A stretch of DNA of 64,000 nucleotides from Begonia masoniana (GCA_022432975.1 CM039509.1:15828482-15892481); one strand, 5' to 3'; positions 44,879 through 57,771 are shown, counted from the stretch's first letter. A program made the numbers and translations. The notes: a model not told the origin generated them from the letters alone.

Positions 44879-46169
44879 TGAAGAGATTTTTGGAAAAAAA
44901 ATTTCCTCTTTTTTTCTATTGTTTGGTTGTTAGGGGTGAGCAAAAACCGGTCCGGTCCGGTTTTAAGGAAGATTGGAACCGAAATAATAAAATTCAGTTT
45001 TTAATTTTTAGGACCGGGACTGTTTTTATTTTTTTAAGGACCGGACTAGAACCAGACCCGAATTTCTGTTCCAGTTCCAGTTTTTCCACTTTTTTTAAAA
45101 CAAAAAATGCTTATTCTTTTTTGTTTTTATACTTATACACTGTAAAACTCATTATAAGCATTGGAAATGACTTGCAGGTAGATGGCATCAGGGAATTAAA
45201 GCAAACCAATCCCCTTTTCATAAACTTTCTAGAGGTTCAAAGACTACTGGAAGAAGATAAATTCTCCACTTGGCTGCTTCCAGTAGAAAGCTAGATGCAG
45301 AAAAGGTCACATGATGACTATTCTGAGCAAAATTTCAAACAGTTAAAGAACTAGCAGCAACACTATCACAACAAATAATACACCAAGCAAATTACGAATT
45401 TTACATTTTCCAGGCAAAGGAAGCAACAATTAACAACGAATTGAAATATGATTAAGCGAAAATCGTAGATTCACCATAGTAGTTTGAATGAAAAACATGT
45501 GCAGCCACACTAAAGAAATAGCAGGTATATTACCAGTTAATGCAGAAAATCTTGGAGAACTAAGGATTAGACGACAGACGAATCCAATCTGTCGAAACTC
45601 AAGATGTAAAAAAATGGAGTCTTAAGGAAGCAGCAGAGAGAAATATCGAGGGAGATGGGAAGCGACTACGAGTGCGAGCTGCGAGTGCAAGCAGAGAGAG
45701 ACAGAGACTGAGTGGTTGGGCGTCGGCGACGGCGAACTGCGACTGCACGAGCAGCGAGAGACAGACAGTCGAGCGATCTGATTTCTGAAGAGCTTAGGAG
45801 CGAACTGAGCGAGCGTCAAGCGAAGTGAGAGGCAGGAGCACTGGAGCAGAGCCTTAGGGTAGTGATTAAATCCAGTTCTGGGATTTTTCGATTTTGCATC
45901 ATTAAACCGGAAAACCGAACTGTATTTTTTGGTTCTATTTAAAAAAACCGAATTTTGATTATTTAAGTTGCAAAACCGAACAGAACTGAACCAAATTTTT
46001 GGTTCCAGTCCGGTTCTTCGGTTCAATCCAGTTTTTGCTCACCCCTATTGGCTGTAGCCTTTTATGTATACAAAAAGTAATGATGTTCCTTATTCAACAA
46101 GAGATATAACATAGCTAATAGCTCATCATGAGATGTCTAGTCTAGAGATAATTATTTACAAAGATAATA
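44879..46169 (-). repeat. Copia 3' LTR, split by a hAT element
   Basis: Outer parts 44879-44930 and 46048-46169 match 61516-61670 (ctattatttggccgtagcc, gatgtctagtctagagataa, tttacaaagataata). Removing the insert and one TSD leaves about 166 bp, close to the 155 bp of the partner LTR. Confidence 0.85.
44931..46047. mobile_element. hAT-type non-autonomous element (1117 bp) in the Copia LTR
   Basis: Near-perfect terminal repeats TAGGGGTGAGCAAAAAC. Flanks ttggttgt (44923-44930) and ttggctgt (46048-46055) are an 8-bp duplication with one change. Subterminal accggtccggtccggtttt and aaccgaac repeats. Open frames inside have no transposase similarity that I recognise. Confidence 0.85.
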
Positions 46170-46234
46170 CTCCCCCCTCAAGTTGGACCATGGAGATTGC
46201 AAATGTCTAACTTGCAAAGAAATAAAGAAAATTG

Positions 46235-46660
46235 TTATTTATTAAGAGATTTGGTCAAGATATCCGCTAGTTGTGCACCGGTCCGAATATGAGACATAGA
46301 AATCGTTCCATCCTGAAAGGAATCACGAACAAAGTGACAATCCATTTTTATATGTTTCGTTCGTTCATGGAAAACCGGATTAGCCGCTATATAAAGAGCA
46401 ACTTGACTATCATAAAACAATTGTATAGGACACTCATGTTGTATCCCAAAACAAGCTAAAAGGGATTTCAACCATTTTAACTCACATGTGGTAGTGGCCA
46501 TAGACCTATATTCGGCCTCTGCAGAAGATCGGGAAATAGTTGGATGTTTTTTTCGTTTTCCAAAAGACAGGAGAAAAGCCTAATAGGACAAACTAACCAG
46601 TTAATGATTTTCGAGTCAAATGGCAACTTGCCCAATCACTATCACAAAAAGCATAGAGTT
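46235..46660 (-). pseudogene. Copia RNase H domain
   Basis: Minus strand: DSDWASCHLTRKSLTG, a stop, then SRSSAEAEYRSMATTTCELK, the conserved Copia RNase H block, LFYDSQVALYIAANPVFHER and QLADILTKSLNK, the usual C-terminus. At least one stop and a frame shift near 46600. Confidence 0.9.
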
Positions 46661-47308
46661 GAAAATTACTCTTCCCGCGCAGTAGAATACTCTGTCCAGG
46701 AAATTCTTTTAAATACCGCAAAACTCAAAGCTGCGTCCCAATGTTCAAAACGAGGATCGCCCATAAACTGAGCTAATATATGTACGGAGTAGCACAATTC
46801 AGGTCGGGTAATCGTTGAGTAGATTAGGCGTCCTTCAAGTCGTCGATACTTCTCTGGATACTCAAAGGCGGCATCATTGATGGTGGCAAGATGGTGGTTA
46901 TGTTCTATGGGTGTAGAAACATGACATGCTTCAAGTAAGCCAGCCTCACTTATAATGTCAACAACACACTTGCGTTGTGAAAGAAACAAACCATCCTTCC
47001 CACGTGTTACTTCAATGCCGATAAAATACTTGAGAGCACCCAAGTCTTTCATATGGAATCTCTCACTGAGTTGTTGCTTGAATTTTTCGATTGCCAAAGA
47101 AGAAGAACCGGTGATTATAATGTCATCCACATACACAAGAACATGTAAAACAACATCACCCTTGCAATAACTAAAATCAATGTCCTTCAAGGCAATCGAG
47201 AGTTTAGCAAACCAATTCTGAGGCGCTTGCTGGAGACCATACAATGACTTACGTAATTGACATACTTTACCCGAAGTAACAGATTTAAAACTAGGAGGGG
47301 GTTGCATA
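46661..47308 (-). pseudogene. Copia reverse transcriptase, C-terminal part
   Basis: Minus strand encodes CQLRKSLYGLQQAPQNWFAK, then VLVYVDDIIITGSS (catalytic YVDD), FHMKDLGALKYFIGIEV and GRLIYSTITRPELCYSV, all standard Copia RT motifs. The frame starts at the tatac insertion site of the nested solo LTR. The N-terminal part continues at 57236. Confidence 0.9.
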
Positions 47309-47334
47309 TATACTGTAACACCCGACAATTTCGG

Positions 47335-49702
47335 TGTAACACCCGGCATTTTTGCCATGTAATTATTCTTTAAACTGTTGAAATGGAATTTATTGGCCAT
47401 TAATAAAATGCGTATTTTATTTGAAATTTTATAATACCTTACAGAAGATGACATTTTTGGAGAAAACAGATCGAAGAATTTAAGTCACAACTTAATTGGA
47501 AAACCAAATTATGTACAACCAAAACAAAACTATTTGGTTAGAAATCAATGGAAGGGTAAATTGGGGAGAAATTAAGGTTGGTGGGAGTTTGCCAATGGTT
47601 GAGTGACATCTGGCAACTTGTTGAAGAAGCTAAGTTCTTCCTCTTACGTGAAACCCTCTTCATTTCACTTCTCTGCTCTCTCTCCATTCTCTTCTCGACA
47701 TTCTCTCTTCCAGTCGTCGTCAATCAGCCATCGAAGCTACTTCGATCTCCTCGGCTCCTTTCTGTTTTTCTACTAGAGTAAGCATCTTTTAAATGCTAAC
47801 AAGTTTGGACAAGTTTAAAGTGAGTTTTGGTTGGAGTGAAGGATTTGTGATACTTTGGTAAAACTCACTGTTTTTGGATGAAAACACACCGATTTGTTTT
47901 TTAAGGGTTTGAATGAGTTTGGAACAAATTCTTCTAACTTATTTGTTAGCATTTACAGCTTGTTTATTTTCTGAACGTGCATGTACAGGTTCGAGCATTT
48001 CCGAGACGTTCAGGATTAGCAACTCTACAGCAACAGGTAAGTTCATGAGTATAGGTTTGGCCCTTAAGGCCCTACAATACGGAGCTACTAGGTTTTATGT
48101 TGTCGGAATTTCTGTTGGATAGTTAAACCATAGGTTATGTTTTAGGTTAAGTGTGTTCTGTTTTATATCCTGCTTATTATTTTGTTGCCTGTCTATGAAT
48201 GTTCATGCATATACGTTTTTCTCTGAAAGTCATGAAAAATATTTTCTGCACACGGTTTGAAGTTAAGTAAGATAAAACCTGTAATGAAATATATGGTTAA
48301 GTGTGGACGAGGACTGGCATCCTGTATGTACTCCTGTTATGTCCTGTTGTGGCATGTACTCCTGTTGCGCTAGCTCCTCTTCCCACTTATACCTTCCTGT
48401 CCAGTGAAATGTAATGTAATGTTCATGTATTTGAAAATGTTCATGCATAGCATATGCACACTGCATTCCATGTTTTTACTGAGCTCTAGGCTCATAGATG
48501 AACTCCCTGTTGTAGGTACGGATACTCCAGATGAGGACCTTGTGCCTCAAAATGACGAGCTAATGTAGTTGGAGGATCGAGCTCACGGGGTTTGGCTGCT
48601 GCAGTCAGACAAGAGTTAATCCTGTGAGAATGTGTTTTCTGAAGTTATGTCCATTATTGAACCATCTTTTGAAGTTTTAAAACATTTGAAATGTAGGTCC
48701 AGTTCTGTACTACTTAGTAGTTTGTAAAACGATGTATGGAACCTGTATTGATGTTTAAAACCTCTGTATTTGACAGTTGAATTATGTTTTTGAAGTATTC
48801 TGAAATTTGTTTGGAATATTTTCTGTTAGTCTGTGCATGGATAGTTTCTGGTTTTAGAGCTATCCATGTAGTATGATCTTTCTTAAGTTTCTGTCATGTT
48901 TTCTGTTGTGTTCCAGATCCATGTTTTGATGTGGTCCGAGAAATCTGGGACTTCTATGTCTGTTTTAAGCTCTCTGTCTATATGTTTTCCTGTCAAAAGT
49001 TGTAAATTTTGCCTTTAAAACTACGTCTAAACTTCATCTACCGATAGATACTGTACATGTTTGGCCTTATTCCCATCCACCGCCAAACAGTGGTTCTGTC
49101 ATAGGTTATCCCTCCTGCCGATTCCGTTTACTGCCTATATCTGCCGATGACATCATCACATCTTCCAATGACGTCATCACACATTCCGATTCCATCTGCT
49201 GCCTATATCTGCCGATGACGTCATCCATCTTCCGGCTGACGTCATCACCTTCTGCCGATTATGTTTACTATCTGTATCTTCCGATGACGTCATCCATCTT
49301 CCGGCTGATGTCATCACCTTCTGCCGATTATGTTTACTATCTGTATCTGCCGATGACATCATCCACATCATCCAGCTACGCCATCTGCCTAAATCTTCCG
49401 GTATCGTTTCTGCTTGCATCCACCGATTCCACTCGGTGTCTGCTTCTTCCGTCAACGCCTTTTGTCAGTTTATTTACTTTTGTTTTCATCACTTCCTGCT
49501 TTCCTTCTATCATCCATTTTGCGTTCCGATTCTGTTAACTGTTTTTCCCGTTTGATTTCGAATCCAGAGAACTTTCTCCCCCTCTGTAAATGTTTTAAAA
49601 GTATAAAGTTTTAAAAAAAAATAGTCCCCGTTTTCTGTTAACTGTCCCGGAGTGATGGCTCCGATCCCGGATCCCGATCGGGTCTGGTCGGGGGTCGTCA
49701 CA
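47335..49702 (+). mobile_element. Nested solo LTR 1 (2368 bp)
   Basis: TGTAACACCCGGCATTTTTGCC to GGGGTCGTCACA, flanked by ttcgg and tttgg (4 of 5 match). Same family as nested LTR 3: shared ggtaagttcat..ataggtttggcc, gtacggat(a/c)ctccagatgagg and cccggagtga(t/c)ggct blocks. Contains four exact TGACGTCA motifs at 49169-49292. Confidence 0.8.
49169..49380 (+). repeat. Tandem units with TGACGTCA palindromes (nested LTR 1)
   Basis: About 66-bp units built from gatgacgtcatccatcttcc, ggctgacgtcatcacc and ttctgccgattatgtttact. Exact TGACGTCA at 49169, 49216, 49237 and 49285. The 8-mer is the bZIP C-box/CRE core. Confidence 0.8.
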
Positions 49703-50534
49703 TTTGGCCAGGTGATTTTCTTAACGGAATTAACTGTCACCTTTATTGTTAATCTTTAATTCAAATTTTAATGCCTAAGCTTATTTGATTCCTATTTGTG
49801 TGATGGCAGAACCGTAATTAAGAAGGATTTTATTTAGTATAAAAAGAAAATGGAAATTTTAAACCTCACTTAAACCCCACTGTAGCCGACATTCTCTCTC
49901 GGCGATTCCCGTGCTTCCTGAGCTCTTTCTCTGTCGGCGACTCCCTCTTTGACGATCGATTCCTCCAACCTCCACTATGATAACCTACGCTCGAGGTAAG
50001 ATTTAGTCAATGTAGTTGCCGTGTAGTTATTTGGAACTCTGTTTTCAACTAGAACCCAATGTTTCAAGATTCTTCAATGGCCGAATAATAGGAACATTTA
50101 TAATCGGTGTTTGGTAATAGCATTTCCGAATCGATTCTGGACATTTAATATAACCGACCCTGATTAATCGTTAGTTGAACCTAGCTGTTTTGGTTTTGGA
50201 TTTCAGACTGCACACATAGAACTAGACTAAGGGATTCAGGAATGACTTTAGTTATTAGATTCTAGGATGACTTGTGATTAGGAATATTAGGATTTTCATT
50301 TTAACTACTGCAATGTAAATGTTTTAGGTGAAGAAGTCTGAAGAAAATGAGTTCAAGTTGCTAAGGAAACCAGGTAAGTAAATGTGTAGGATTCCCGGCC
50401 ATTAGGGCCCTACATCACAAGGATGCTAGGTAGAAACTGATACGATGATTCGAAGTTATTTAAGCTACTGTCTGTTACTTATGTTGATGTTTGACTTAAT
50501 GGTATGATTTCACGTCGGATGAATGCACTATTCT

Positions 50535-53047
50535 TGTCACGACCCTAATACTGTACCCATTTTTCCGTACATATTTTTTTTTTCTTTTTTTTATCCTTAT
50601 ACCAATTTAAAATAAAACATTAAACAATTAAATAAATAAATTAAAACATATAATCAATCGACTGAACAGAAAGGGGGGCAGAATCGACAATTGGCCACCA
50701 AAACGAAGGGGCGATCGATCGCCCAAAACAGGCGATCGATCGCCGGTTACCAAAATAGGAGGGGCGAATGTTCGCCCCTCACTAAGGGCGAATGATCGCC
50801 CCTTGGCGATCATTCATCGCCCAGCGATCGCCATTGCCTGGCGATCGCTCGGCAAGCGCTCTGGAATTTCTTCCAGAGCGCAGCATAGAGGGGCGATCGA
50901 CCGCCCCCCCCCCCCCCCCCCCCCCTGGCGATCGATCGCCAACCTCTCTGGAATTTCTTCCAGAGAGGTTAGCTCCTCTCTTTTCCCCTTTCTCTTCTCT
51001 CTTTTTCTTTCCTTACTCCCTTGCACATAACTCCTACATACCCTCATAACCTCACCTATTCCACATATATTTACTCATTTCATCAACTTACCCTCAAACC
51101 AATTCGAGACACATTTTAACACGAAACACGTTTTTACAAAAACAAACTGCATGGATATATTTAAAACCTAAACAAATCCTCCTGTTTTGAAATCATCCAT
51201 ACAGTTATAAAATCAGTTTCTAAAACATTTCAAAACGCCTATACATTAACCTTTCCAGATCCAAACATCCTATAATGTTCTATTTATACAACTATCAATC
51301 AAAATCATCCCAAAACCCCAAAATCTATACATACGTCCCCACGGGTCAGGTAAGCGTCGACTGCGCCAGCACACCACCGCAGCCATCCTTTGTCAACTGG
51401 ACTCATGCCTCAGGAGGAGGAATCTCATCCTCACCTGTTTCCTCGTAATCACCTACACCATACAGACATCTATGAGATAAAAAATCTCAGTAAGCTCTAG
51501 TAAATGTACATGCATGCTATGCGTATGAGTTCAGAAATCATGCAGCATTTTCTTTATCTTTACTCTGTGGTGTCACCGAGATCTCAGCCTTCTAACTGGA
51601 GAGAGCCCATCCTGCGGTCGGACTACTCTTTCCGGCTAGACGGGGGGGGAGGGGTACACGCTTACAACACGTACAGCCGTGCCTGAGCCCCATCTCGCAT
51701 GACCTGTAACTGTATAACTGTATGAGTATGCAATAGATGTGGTATTGTGACAAACCCGTAATCGGTCTCCACAATAGGTCGTGCCCCTCTCCAAGCCACA
51801 TCGCCATTCTCTTTAAAACATCATGCAGAAATTCATTTTCTATGTTCTTTTAAAACACGTGATGCGTGAACAGTTCAATATGACAGAAAGTAAACATACG
51901 TACAGAGCATACCATCAAAACACAAAATCAATCTAGAAGACAATCGAACCCTAACTACCCAACCAAAGCGAGTAAATAAACGCGTCACCAAAAATCCTCG
52001 AGACGACCTCGACATACGGTGTAGGCCAATCGGCCAGAGAAGATCACGAGAACTTACCTCGTGTCCAAAGCAGCTCAAGATCCGTCCACGAGCGTTGTTT
52101 GTCTGAAGCGAAACACAACGTTTATCGTTAAAACGAGTTTAAACTTCTAAACGTCCAAATTTAACCAAACCTTACCTAAGGAATTTCTTAAAATTTCAAC
52201 CTAACTAATCGAAGTAATTAAACAACGATTAACGCTCGACAGTTTAAAATTCCAATTAACGAGTTTTCCTAAAAACCCGAAAATTCTCCAATTTTAACAT
52301 TTCTCACAAATAACTCTAATTTCGTCCAATAACGTTCAATACGTCCTTTACATTCGTAATTTACAACAATCTATCGATTTCGAACCCTAAATCTCGATTT
52401 TTTTAACAAAACCCTAATCGAAACCCTAACCGTATAACTTTGCGAAAACCGAAAACTAATGCTCTAAAACTTTAGAATCATACCTAGAGCGTCGAATGGA
52501 GGAGAAAACGTGAAGAAAACGGAACGATTGGAGGAAGAACGGAGGTCGGAACGTCGAATCTCCATCGACGGCAGAGAGGAATCGCGAAGGAAGCTTTCTG
52601 GTTTTCTCGCGGCAGGGAGGAAATGAGGAGAAATAGGTTTAAGTTATTTTTATATATTTGATTTGGCAAATTACCGTTTTGCCCTTGCACTGTTTTTATA
52701 TTCGTTTCGTCATTTGTTTCGTTAATTAACTAGCTATTCGGTTTCACCAAATCTCCTTATTTCACTAATAAGTCCAACTTATTATTTGAGGTTTATTAAA
52801 ACTGTCCGTTCGCAAATCGGACCCCATTTACTATTTTTTGCTAAAACGTCCTTTGTATTACGAGAAACTTAATTACTCGGAATATAGCATTATTACTCCG
52901 AAAATTCTCGTAATTTCCTTAAAATTCCAACTAATAATTAGGATCATAATGACGCTTCCTTTTTGTGAAACGAGTTTGATTTGACATATTTATAGAAAAT
53001 TCCGATATATATTATAATCTAAAATTCCGTACAGGCCGGATATTACA
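50535..53047 (-). mobile_element. Nested solo LTR 2 (2513 bp), reverse orientation
   Basis: On the plus strand it runs from TGTCACGACCCTAATAC to CGGATATTACA. On the minus strand this is the usual TGTAATATCCG...GGGTCGTGACA. Flanks attct and attat match in 4 of 5. Different family from nested LTRs 1 and 3. Holds the ggcgatcgatcgcc palindromes and a C22 tract. Confidence 0.78.
50695..50942. repeat. ggcgatcgatcgcc palindrome cluster with a C22 tract
   Basis: At least three gcgatcgatcgcc or gcgatcgatcg palindromes, several single gcgatcg or cgatcgcc half sites, two inverted ctctggaatttcttccagag hairpins, and a run of 22 C at 50904-50925. It lies in nested LTR 2. The long frames here are repeat artefacts. 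Confidence 0.7.
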
Positions 53048-54649
53048 ATTATGTAGCTTGATGAGTTAAGAGTTCTCATGTTCATGCATCATGAATGTTT
53101 TATGCATATGAAAATGTTTTAAGAGCATGTTTTTTTCATGAACAAGATAAGAATATAAAACTTATGCAACATGAATTAAGCGAGGTTGGGGCAGTTTGGC
53201 GTATGTCACTGTCCAAAAGGAAGGATCATGATTACGACCCGCAAGGGACTATGTACACTCTCACTGTCAACCCCCTTTACCGGCACAAATCCTCTCTTAA
53301 TCCACACAACATAAACGAAGAATATGATTGATGAACATGAATGATGAATATGAATGATGAGCATGAATGATGATTATGAATGATGAATACGAACGATGAA
53401 CAAGAATGAAGACTTTGAGTATGAATATGAACAAGAAAAGATTCATGAGCATTTGTTTCTTAAAATGAGCATTCATGCGTACTTGTTAGTATTGCATTCC
53501 TTACTAAGCATTAGGCTTATAGTTTAAACCTTATGATGTAGGTGAAGATTTACCAGGTGAGGATTTCAAATTCAGTGATGATGTCTAAGGCTGGTTGCAG
53601 GATGGTGCTCAGGGTGGAAGTCTGTGGCTGGCAGGCGAATATGACCCGTAGTTATGCTCATAATGTGTTAGTAAGATTTATGATGAGCTGATGTTTAAGT
53701 AGAATGAGATTTTCTTTAGAATATTGGATTCTGTGATTGTCTAGTTTGGTTACCAAAATTTGGGGATGATTATAAGGGTATAGAATGATCTGTTTTAATT
53801 AAGTCTTCCGCTACATGTATCCTAGATGAGTCCATGTTTCATGTCTGTCTATGTTTATGTCTACGAGTATGAGATCTATGAAGGTCAGATTATCTTTCTG
53901 TCGATATGAGTTGTTTGAAGTTTTTTGTATTTTTACTGCTGTGTGATAGAAGTTGGATGAATACATCATCCGGCTGACGTCACCGGTGTGAGCTGAATGA
54001 TAGAAGCTGGATGGATGAATCATCCGGCTGACGTCACCGGTGGATGGCGAACGTTTGTTGTTTACCGGATGATGTCTCTTATCGGTTGAGGTAAGTGAGT
54101 CACATGTATTGCACATGCTTACCGGATGATGTCTCTGTTGAATGAGGACATCATCCGGCTGATGTCATCGGTGGATGGGGACAATTGTTGCCCACCGGAT
54201 GATGCCTCTTACTGGCGATGTTAAGTAGTCACGTGAGATGCACATGTCTATCAGATGATATAAACGTAGTTTTGTCGTCTAGTGACCGGGTGATGTAGTG
54301 TATTTCAAATATCGGATGATGTAAGTGAAGTTTTGTTGTCTAGTGACCGGGCGATGTAGTGTATTTCAAATTCCGGGTGATGTACAATGGATTATGTGCA
54401 CTGCATGTGCCCATCGGTAGATGACCTCTACCGGGCGATGTCCATTGAGTCACGCGAAGTGCACGTGACAGATCGAATGATGTGTACCCTATCAGCCGAT
54501 GCATGCAAACCCATGCAGCCCGAACAGGGTGACGTCGAGTGATCTGAGGGCATTTCTTCTCTACCCGATTATGTCATGGAACTGATAACCGAGCATAGTC
54601 GCTCGATTCTGTGAACTAATGAGTTATTAGATTTATGAAAGAGTCGGGT

Positions 54650-57053
54650 TGTAACACCCGGTATTTTCCGTGTAATTATTTCCCCGAATATGTAAGCGGA
54701 ATTTCTCCGATATTAATGCAATGATCGTTTTTAAGAAAATTGTCGATGTGTTTAATCGAACGAGGGTGATTCGTGAGACCGAATCGATTAACTAAATAAT
54801 GTTTTAGTTAAAAACTAATGGAAGGGCAAATTAGGAAGAAATTAAGGTTGGTGGGAGAAATCAAATGGATGATTGACACTTGGCAAACTTGTGGAAGAAG
54901 ACAAGCCATGTATCCCATTTCCTTCCCTTTCTCCTACGTGAGACATTTCCCTCTCTGCTCTCTCTCATTTTCCTCTCTGCTTCTCTCTTTCGGTTAAGGA
55001 AAACCAACGCAAGGAGTTTTTTCCTTCTCTGATTTTCCTCCTGCTTTTCGGTCTAAGGTAATCATCTTAGATAGAAAACGATTTTTAGTTTATTTATTTG
55101 CTAGTTTCGTGATGTTTAGGGTTAATGTCCATTTATGCATGCTATAGGTTCGTGAACCACAGTGCTCGTGCGTTCAAGTTTGCTACATTTTGGACCACAG
55201 GTAAGTTCATACGTATAGGTTTGGCCTTTAAGGCCCTACAATACGGAGGTACTAGGTTTATGTTGTCGAGATTTCTGTTGGGTAGTTAAACCATAGGTTA
55301 TATTTTAGGTTAAGTGTATTCTGTTTTATATTCTTCTTATTCTGCTTATTATTCTGTTGCCTGACTATGAATGTTCATGCATACACGTTTTCTCTGAAAG
55401 TCATGAAAATGTTTTCTGTACACTGTTTGAAGTTAAGTAAGATAAAACCTGTAATGAAATGTATGGTTAAGTGTGGATGAGGACTGGCATCCTGTCATGT
55501 ACTCATGTTATGTCCTGTTGTGGCATGTACTCCTGTTGCGCCAGCTCTTCTTCCCACTTATACCTTCCTGTCCAGTGTAATGTAATGTTCACGTATTTGA
55601 AAAAGATTCATGCATAGCACGTTCGTCACTCTGCATTGTATGTTCTTGCTGAGCTCTAAGCTCATAGTTGAACTCCCTGTTGTAGGTACGGATCCTCCAG
55701 ATGAGGAGCTTGAACCTCAAACTGATGAGTTGATGTAGTTGGCGGGAGGAGCTCACGGGATGGTTGCTGCAGTCAGACAAATGTCATTCCTGTGAGAATG
55801 TGTTTTATGTAAAGTTATCTCAAGTTTTGTACAAGTTGTTTTGGGGTTTTAAAACGTTTGAAGTGTATGTCAAGTTCTGTAAAACTTTTGGGATCTTCAA
55901 AACGAGGTATAAAATCTATGTTGATGTTTTTTTTAAAACTCCTGTTTGACAGTTGAATGTATATTTTGAAATATTCTGGAACTGCCTTGAGTTTTCTCTG
56001 TTAGTGTGTGCATGGATTGTCTCGAGTTTTAGAGCTATCCATGCAGTTTGTTTTCTCGAATCTCTGTCATGTTGTCAAGTATGTTTTTTTAAAACTATGT
56101 TTTGAATCGGGTTTTTAGTAAATTTTGTTTTGTAAAATTTGAAGTTTCATGCCTTCTGTTCTTATGTTTTCTGTATATATGTCATCCTGTTAAATTCAAT
56201 CATCCGCCCAGTTATATGCCTTAGTCATCCGCCCAGTTATATGACTTAGTCATCCGCCCCAGTCAATTCTGTCATCCGCCCCAGTCAAAGTCAATTCAGT
56301 CATCCGCCCAGTTATATGCCTTAGTCATCCGCCCCAGTCAATTCTGTCATCCGCCCCAGTCAAAGTCAATTCAGTCATCCGCCCAGTGTATTTATGTCTT
56401 CCGGCTGATGTCAGCATAAGTCTTCCGCCCAGTTTAAAACTCCGTCTTCCGGCTGACGTCACCCAAGTCTTCCACCAGTATAAATATGCCTTCCGGCTGA
56501 CGTCATCTCCTCATCCAATCTCAGTTACTGTCTGTGTCTTCCGCCTGACGTCACCCATCTTCCGGCTGACGTCACCACTTCTTCTGTCCAGTTTTACTCA
56601 GCCTCTTCCGCTGAATACTGTTCGTCTTTTGTCGTATCCGAATCCACCGATAGCTTTAGTCTCCCGGTTGACGTCATCTTCGCTTCTATCTTTGCATTTA
56701 CATCTTCCGGCTGACGTCATTCAAGCCTTCTGCCCAGTTTTATCCAGTCTCTTCCGCTGAACCCTATTCACTTCTGTCTTATTTGATTTCACCGCTGCCC
56801 CTTTTAAACAAAGTCTTCCACCAGCTTATTTATTTCTGCTTCCTGCTTTATCCTGTAATTCCGCCATTTATTTCTGAAGCCCGTCTTTCCCTTCCTCTGA
56901 AAAGATTACGAGTCTACTTTAAAAGCTCATTCTGTTTATGTTCAAAAAATAAAAAATAAAAAAAAAATAATAGTTGTCCTCGTTTTCTGTAAATGTCCCG
57001 GAGTGACGGCTCGGTTCTCGGATCCCGATCGGGTCCGGTTTTGGGCCGTCACA
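54650..57053 (+). mobile_element. Nested solo LTR 3 (2404 bp)
   Basis: TGTAACACCCGGTATTTTCC to GGGCCGTCACA, flanked by exact cgggt (54645-54649 and 57054-57058). Same family as nested LTR 1. Contains tandem catccgcccagt repeats and six exact TGACGTCA motifs. Confidence 0.85.
56190..56400 (+). repeat. Tandem catccgcccagt repeats (nested LTR 3)
   Basis: About eight units of agtcatccgccc(c)agt alternating with tatatgcctt or caattct, including a near-exact duplication of about 97 bp. The TGACGTCA-rich part follows at 56454-56719. Confidence 0.75.
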
Positions 57054-57235
57054 CGGGTTTTGGATGGTTTAATTTTTGTCAGATGATATATTGTCCGCGA
57101 GTCAAGTTTTAAGTTCTAAGTTTCGAGAAATAAAAAAAAATAATACTGATAATGAACAAGGTGCTGAAAGTAAGAATTAAATGATTAAGAAAGTCATGAA
57201 TTATGTCTCGGCCCTACTGGGGTCATTACATATAC

Positions 57236-57771
57236 CTCCTCATCAAGATCTCCATGAAGAAAAGCATTATGCACATCCATCTGGTGCAGATCCTACTTTC
57301 TTGACACTGCTATAGCAAAAAATGTACGAATCATGACCATTTTAGCCACAGGGGCAAATGTTTCATTGAAGTCAATTCTGGCAACTTGTCGATTCCCGTG
57401 CACCATTAGGCTCCCCTTTAATCTTTCAATTGTACCATTAGATTGATACTTGATTTTATAGACCCACTTACACCCAAGTGCTTTCTTTCTTGGTGGAAGG
57501 TCTTCTAAAGTCCAAGTTCTGTTTCTCTCAAGAGCATCTATTTCTTCCTGCATTGTTTTACGCCAACCAAGATCTTTAACAGCTTCTTTAAAAAAGGTGG
57601 GTTCAGTGCCTGCAGTAATTACTACCAAAAACCGGGTATGTCTTATAGAAAACTTATCACAATTTACATAATAAGCAATGGGAAAAGAAGGACTAAGGAC
57701 TTTGACGAAGTAGTGATAGGTGATGTGACAGGATTTGTAACACGAACGGTATTGATAATGAAGCCCTTGAG
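57236..57771 (-). pseudogene. Copia reverse transcriptase, N-terminal part and linker
   Basis: Minus strand: SLKGFIINTVRVTNPVTSPI, a frame shift, then CDKFSIRHTRFLVV, WRKTMQEEIDALERNRTW, GCKWVYKIKYQSNGTIERLK and FAPVAKMVMIRTF. One TAG replaces the Trp expected before DLHQMDVHNAFLHGDL. The frame ends at EEVY, where the solo LTR is inserted. Confidence 0.88.

Larger units (their letters stand above)
47314..57230 (+). mobile_element. Outer solo LTR (about 2.6 kb original) with three nested solo LTRs
   Basis: Starts TGTAACACCCGACAATTTCGG and ends GGGGTCATTACA, flanked by exact tatac (47309-47313 and 57231-57235) inside the Copia reverse transcriptase. Subtracting three nested units and their duplications leaves about 2617 bp. 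Own parts are 47314-47334, 49708-50534, 53053-54649 and 57059-57230. No gag or pol. Confidence 0.82.

Noticed and set aside
45622..46026. 134-codon minus-strand frame
   Set aside because: It lies in the terminal part of a hAT element and is built from aaccgaac repeats. No recognisable protein.
50792..51049. Overlapping frames with polyproline or polyglycine
   Set aside because: Produced by the C22 run and gcgatcg palindromes.
47335..57053. One full-length LTR retrotransposon with LTRs at 47335-49702 and 54650-57053
   Set aside because: The two units are alike and in the same orientation, but each has its own 5-bp flanks (ttcgg/tttgg and cgggt/cgggt). The DNA between shows no gag, pol, primer-binding site or polypurine tract, and outer-unit sequence continues around both.
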